Under the pieces are notes generated by a model. It had not been told where the DNA came from. It ran no database searches and saw only the letters and a list, made by a program, of their open reading frames with translations. The position numbers and the translations under genes are program-made. DNA of 9,175 nucleotides from Candidatus Benthicola azotiphorus (lineage in GTDB: Bacteria; Gemmatimonadota; Gemmatimonadetes; Palauibacterales; Palauibacteraceae): NCBI GenBank assembly GCA_947581745.1, contig CANPVW010000026.1:1-9175 (forward strand). The letters run 5' to 3'. Positions 6,815 to 9,175 of this stretch are shown here, one piece after another (the first letter of the stretch is position 1; every line of letters starts with the position of its first letter).

Positions 6815-7617
6815 TCGCCATCCTCCCCGCCGCCTGCCGATGCAGGAGCGGCCGCCTTCCGTTTCTTCTCTCCGCCCGCGAGGAGCCAGATCGACGCGAA
6901 CGGCCCGGCCTGCTCGATTCGCAGCGCCTGCTGCTTGGCGAGCTCGAGAGCCGCGAGCAGACCGGCTACGGCGTGGGCGCGTGTCCCCCACGGCCGGAAC
7001 AGCCGGTCGAACGAGACCCTCTTCGCCTTTCCGAGCAGACGCCGCAGAAGCGACACCTTCTCGTCCACGGTCACGGTCTGAGACGGCGGCCGGATCTCGA
7101 TCGGTGGAGCCGGTTCGGGGATCCTGGCGGCCGCGAACAGGAGGTCGGAGAGAGTGACCTCCAGCCGGACGGGCGCGAGCGCCGGCACGGGCCGGTTCTC
7201 CACGTATCCCTTGCCGAAGTGGCGGCCTCTCTGCGCCTCGGCTCCCTCGAGAACGTGGACCACATCCTGAAAATGCTCGTACTCCAGCAGGCGCCGGACG
7301 AGCTCGGCCCTCGGATCCTCGTCCCAGTCCGGCTGCTCCGGTCTCGGAAGCAGCAGCTGCGCCTTGATCCTCACGAGCGTGGCCGCCATTTCGAGGAACT
7401 CGCCGGCCCGTTCGATCGGCATCGCCTCGAGACCCTCGCCGAGCGCAGCCACGAACTGCTCGGTGATGCGGGCGATCGGGATGTCGAAGATGTCGATGTC
7501 CTGGGAGCGGATCAGGTGGAGCAACAGGTCGAGAGGCCCCTCGAACCGCTCCAGGCTCACCTGGAAGGGCTCGATCGTACGCGTGACCGATTCGAGGGAG
7601 GGGGCGATCGGACTCAT
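6811..7617 (-). CDS. scpA: Segregation and condensation protein A
   Basis: ScpA is the kleisin that bridges the SMC heads and binds ScpB. The 268-residue protein has the kleisin N-terminal signature FEGPLDLLLHLI (25-36), the helix FLEMAATLVRIKAQLLLP (74-91) and a C-terminal winged-helix segment AGLLAALELAKQQALRIEQ (218-236) followed by GPFASIWL (238-245). A Lys/Ala/Gly-rich tail of about 20 residues follows. The SMC gene itself is not in the window. The ATG at 7617 gives a 15-20 residue lead before the conserved part; the ribosome binding site is weak (GAGC about eight bases upstream), so a later start cannot be excluded, although none has a clear site. It is the first gene of the long minus-strand run, with a -10-like element about 40 bases upstream, and it overlaps scpB by four bases. 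Confidence 0.97.
   Translation of the reverse strand: MSPIAPSLESVTRTIEPFQVSLERFEGPLDLLLHLIRSQDIDIFDIPIARITEQFVAALGEGLEAMPIERAGEFLEMAATLVRIKAQLLLPRPEQPDWDEDPRAELVRRLLEYEHFQDVVHVLEGAEAQRGRHFGKGYVENRPVPALAPVRLEVTLSDLLFAAARIPEPAPPIEIRPPSQTVTVDEKVSLLRRLLGKAKRVSFDRLFRPWGTRAHAVAGLLAALELAKQQALRIEQAGPFASIWLLAGGEKKRKAAAPASAGGGEDGE
6822..6828 (-). promoter_or_regulatory. Ribosome binding site of scpB
   Basis: On the minus strand GGGGAGG sits seven bases before the ATG at 6814, inside the end of scpA. It decides the scpB start against a much longer open frame upstream. Confidence 0.75.
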
Positions 7618-7635
7618 GCCGGGCTCGCGTCGACC

Positions 7636-7664
7636 TTGATTCGACGGCGGGGGCAGTATATTCT
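7636..7664 (+). promoter_or_regulatory. Candidate rpsT promoter
   Basis: TTGATT (7636-7641) and TATTCT (7659-7664) are separated by 17 bases, each matching four of six sigma-70-type consensus positions. TATATT at 7657-7662 is a closer -10 match but gives only a 15-base spacer. Transcription from here would leave a leader of roughly 40 bases before rpsT. It is the only AT-rich spot in the divergent gap. Whether this organism's housekeeping sigma factor uses these hexamers is assumed. Confidence 0.5.
7655..7660 (-). promoter_or_regulatory. Candidate -10 element for the scpA operon
   Basis: The minus strand reads TATACT here, five of six matches to TATAAT, about 37 bases before the scpA ATG. 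It overlaps the rpsT -10 region on the other strand. No convincing -35 hexamer is seen 16-18 bases upstream, so the call is tentative. Confidence 0.35.
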
Positions 7665-7699
7665 GTACGGTCTTTGGGTCCCTGGGACGCGAACAGCTG

Positions 7700-7704
7700 A
7701 AGGA
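7700..7704 (+). promoter_or_regulatory. Ribosome binding site of rpsT
   Basis: AAGGA lies eight bases before the TTG at 7713. This good site fixes the unusual start codon, because no ATG or GTG lies in frame at the conserved N-terminus. Confidence 0.75.
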
Positions 7705-7712
7705 ACAGAGAA

Positions 7713-7970
7713 TTGCCGAATATCAAGAGTGCCAGCAAGAGACTGCGACAGTCCCACAAGCGACGGGACCGCAACCGGACGGTTCGCTCGGAGATACGCA
7801 CCCGGACGAAGAGCCTGCTGCACACCGAGTCGCCGGAAGAAGCCGAGACGGCGTACCGCAAGGTCGCCTCGATGCTCGACACCGCCGCGCGCAAGGGAAT
7901 CGTGTCGAAGCAGGCGGCGGCCCGGCGCAAGTCCAGGCTCGCTCGCTACGTTCGCGGCCTGAGCGACTGA
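7713..7970 (+). CDS. rpsT: 30S ribosomal protein bS20
   Basis: bS20 binds 16S rRNA early in small-subunit assembly. The 85-residue, strongly basic protein has the family's usual start MPNIKSASKRLRQSHKRR and the three-helix pattern, ending in AAARRKSRLARYV, close to the usual 85-90 residues. Initiation is at TTG, with AAGGA eight bases upstream. In E. coli rpsT also starts with UUG, and this weak start is part of its autogenous control by S20; the same may hold here but is inferred. It is the only plus-strand gene, divergent from scpA with its own candidate promoter, and followed after 21 bases by a terminator-like hairpin, so it is probably transcribed alone. Confidence 0.98.
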   Translation: MPNIKSASKRLRQSHKRRDRNRTVRSEIRTRTKSLLHTESPEEAETAYRKVASMLDTAARKGIVSKQAAARRKSRLARYVRGLSD

Positions 7971-7991
7971 CGGCGCTCTCCCCGGGGAACG

Positions 7992-8042
7992 CCGACCCAC
8001 GACCAGCCCGCGGGCCCACCCGGCTCGTGGGCTGTCGGTTTT
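7992..8042 (+). terminator. Candidate intrinsic terminator after rpsT
   Basis: CCGACCCACGA (7992-8002) can pair with TCGTGGG (8025-8031) and TCGG (8035-8038), with three unpaired bases on the right arm, and TTTT follows at 8039-8042. An alternative inner pairing of CAGCCC with GGGCTG also exists. The stem is GC-rich and the T run short. The T run touches the stop codon of the converging minus-strand gene. In the minus direction no T run follows, so it serves rpsT better than that gene. Confidence 0.65.
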
Positions 8043-9001
8043 CAGGAATCCTCCCTCTTCCGACCGGATCCTTCGTCGGATCCGTCCTCCGCTTCATCCT
8101 CGTCCAGCATCGCCGACACCGCGTCGAAGCTGTCGGCGTCATCCAGCGACAGTGACTCGAGGAACTCTAGCTCGTCCATGAACTCTCCGGGCTCCTCGAC
8201 CTCGACGGGCTCCTCGTCCCCCGCCGAGCTCTCACCTGTCGCTTCGGCTTCGGGGGCCTCTGCTGCCTCCGGCTCCACCTCGAGCTCCAGCTCTTCTTCG
8301 ATCGCGGCGCTCTCGTCGACCTCGCTCTCGAGCTCCAGGAGCTCGGACGCCACTTCGATCGCCTCGTGCTCCTCGGCCTCCACCGCCCGGTCCGCGAACG
8401 GCTGAGTCATCCAGGAAGGTGGCTCGACCGACTCCAGGGTCTCCACCTCTTCGGCCTCCTCCTCGACCGCCGTCCCGGGCTCCGGGGAGACATCCCCACC
8501 CATCGGCAGATCCTCGGGCATCGTGGCCGCGGGCTCCACGTGCAATGCGCGCCGGCCTCCGGCCACACCGCCGGTCAGCTCCCCGAGCACGGTCTGCAGG
8601 GACTCCACCGCGGACCTCTGCTCGGTCAGCTCTGCCTCCAGTCTGTCGATCTCGACCTGGTGCTCGCCCCGCCGGGCCTCCCACTCGTCGTCGTCGAACT
8701 CGCCGACCACGTGACGGAGCTGTGTTTCCTCAAGCTCCGACGAGCGCGCGTCGTGCTCGCGCGCCACCTTGTCCACCGCCGCGGCGCGGTCGGTGAGCGC
8801 GGCCTCCAGCTCCGCCCGGTGTCCCTCCAGCTCCCCTTCGACATCCGCCAGGCGGGCCGCATAGTCGCTCCTGACCTTCTCGGTCACCTCCGGACGGAAC
8901 TCGTTACCCAGCTCGTCGAGCCGGCCCAGCCACTCCTGGAATGTGCTGCGCTTCTCGAGCAGTGCCCGGATCGCTTCAGGTATCACGTGTTCCCCGTCCA
9001 T
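8042..9001 (-). CDS. Unrecognised coiled-coil protein with acidic tail
   Basis: I do not recognise a family for this 319-residue protein. It has no signal peptide, membrane segment or cysteine. Residues about 45-142 are charged, with heptad-like Leu/Val/Ala spacing (for example RLADVEGELEGHRAELEAAL), predicting a long coiled coil. A Pro/Gly-rich break (about 143-180) contains the only apparent ordered motif in the middle, PPSWMTQPF (194-202). From residue 206 to 313 there is no Lys or Arg, but about 45 Asp/Glu, then a basic GRKRE near the end. Such composition suggests a soluble, partly disordered protein that binds a basic partner or nucleic-acid-binding protein, but this is inference. The ATG at 9001 has GAGGG four bases upstream. 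It follows the dihydroorotase gene by 60 bases on the same strand, so co-transcription is possible, and it converges on rpsT. G/C-rich third codon positions support real coding. Confidence 0.75.
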   Translation of the reverse strand: MDGEHVIPEAIRALLEKRSTFQEWLGRLDELGNEFRPEVTEKVRSDYAARLADVEGELEGHRAELEAALTDRAAAVDKVAREHDARSSELEETQLRHVVGEFDDDEWEARRGEHQVEIDRLEAELTEQRSAVESLQTVLGELTGGVAGGRRALHVEPAATMPEDLPMGGDVSPEPGTAVEEEAEEVETLESVEPPSWMTQPFADRAVEAEEHEAIEVASELLELESEVDESAAIEEELELEVEPEAAEAPEAEATGESSAGDEEPVEVEEPGEFMDELEFLESLSLDDADSFDAVSAMLDEDEAEDGSDEGSGRKREDS

Positions 9002-9061
9002 CAGGCCCTCGGTGATGATGTGTTGAATGGCACGGCGGTCGCGATCGCCGCGAACCCTCGC

Positions 9062-9175
9062 TCAGTTTCGAGCGAACCGTATCTCTCCCCCCACCAGTGT
9101 CCTGTGCACGCGCCCGATCAGCTCCCAGCCGGCGATCGGCGTGTTGCGACTCCTGGACCGGAAGTCCGCCGGATC
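9062..9175 (-). CDS. pyrC: Dihydroorotase, C-terminal end only
   Basis: Only the last 37 codons are inside the window; the 5' part lies beyond the right edge. The residues read DPADFRSRSRNTP, then AGWELIGRV and TLVGGEIRF, ending in a TGA at 9062-9064. This matches the conserved end of class I dihydroorotases, where an S-(K/R)-S-(K/R)-N-T-P-F/I motif precedes the closing strands of the small beta domain. The enzyme closes carbamoyl-aspartate to dihydroorotate in pyrimidine synthesis. The metal site and catalytic residues are outside the window, so activity cannot be judged, and another cyclic amidohydrolase such as a dihydroorotase-like paralogue is possible. The next gene on this strand begins 60 bases later in the same reading frame. 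Confidence 0.85.
   Translation of the reverse strand, partial: DPADFRSRSRNTPIAGWELIGRVHRTLVGGEIRFARN

Noticed and set aside
6815..7930. Long minus-strand open frame upstream of scpB that would make a 602-residue protein
   Set aside because: It runs through scpA in another frame and across rpsT antisense; scpB has its own ATG, ribosome binding site and family N-terminus at 6814. The upstream part reads as Arg/Gly/Ala-rich shadow.
7614..8142. Minus-strand open frames across rpsT and its terminator
   Set aside because: They are antisense to the certain rpsT gene and cross a hairpin; composition is shadow-like.
1..9175. Search for CRISPR arrays, insertion sequences, phage or defence genes, tRNAs and rRNAs
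   Set aside because: No regularly spaced repeats, transposase or integrase motifs, flanking inverted repeats or tRNA-like cloverleaf sequences were seen; the region looks like core chromosome.

Overview
The window is about 9.2 kb of GC-rich bacterial chromosome, packed with genes. There are no tRNA or rRNA genes, mobile elements or CRISPR arrays, and no gap between genes longer than about 95 bases. High GC, strong G/C at third codon positions and the gene order scpA-scpB-rluB fit a free-living high-GC bacterium. Gemmatimonadota is my best guess from gene style, but no sequence search was made and other high-GC phyla remain possible.

Layout from right to left. At the right edge is the last 37 codons of a dihydroorotase (minus strand). 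It is followed on the same strand by an unrecognised, cysteine-free protein with a coiled-coil front half and a very acidic back half (8042-9001). That gene converges on rpsT (plus strand, 7713-7970), and a hairpin followed by four T lies between them. rpsT encodes ribosomal protein bS20, starts with TTG, and is divergent from a long minus-strand gene run beginning with scpA. The 95-base divergent region holds a plausible promoter for rpsT and an overlapping -10-like element facing scpA.

From scpA leftwards, eight minus-strand genes are separated by at most 25 bases or overlap, and look like one operon: scpA, scpB, rluB-type pseudouridine synthase, an unusual 550-residue Rossmann protein, a MoxR AAA+ ATPase, a DUF58 protein, a BatD-like membrane protein, and a BatA-like VWA protein that runs off the left edge. 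The last four are joined by three identical TGATG stop/start overlaps, suggesting coupled translation of one complex.

How the genes work together: ScpA and ScpB are the non-SMC subunits of the condensin complex, RluB-type enzymes modify 23S rRNA, and bS20 is a primary 16S-binding protein, so the right half is growth-related housekeeping. The left half is a MoxR/VWA module. In characterised relatives such modules are AAA+ chaperone-like machines that activate client enzymes or support envelope stress tolerance. The least explained genes are the Rossmann protein directly before moxR, which lacks the usual SDR Tyr-Lys pair, and the acidic coiled-coil protein after the dihydroorotase gene.
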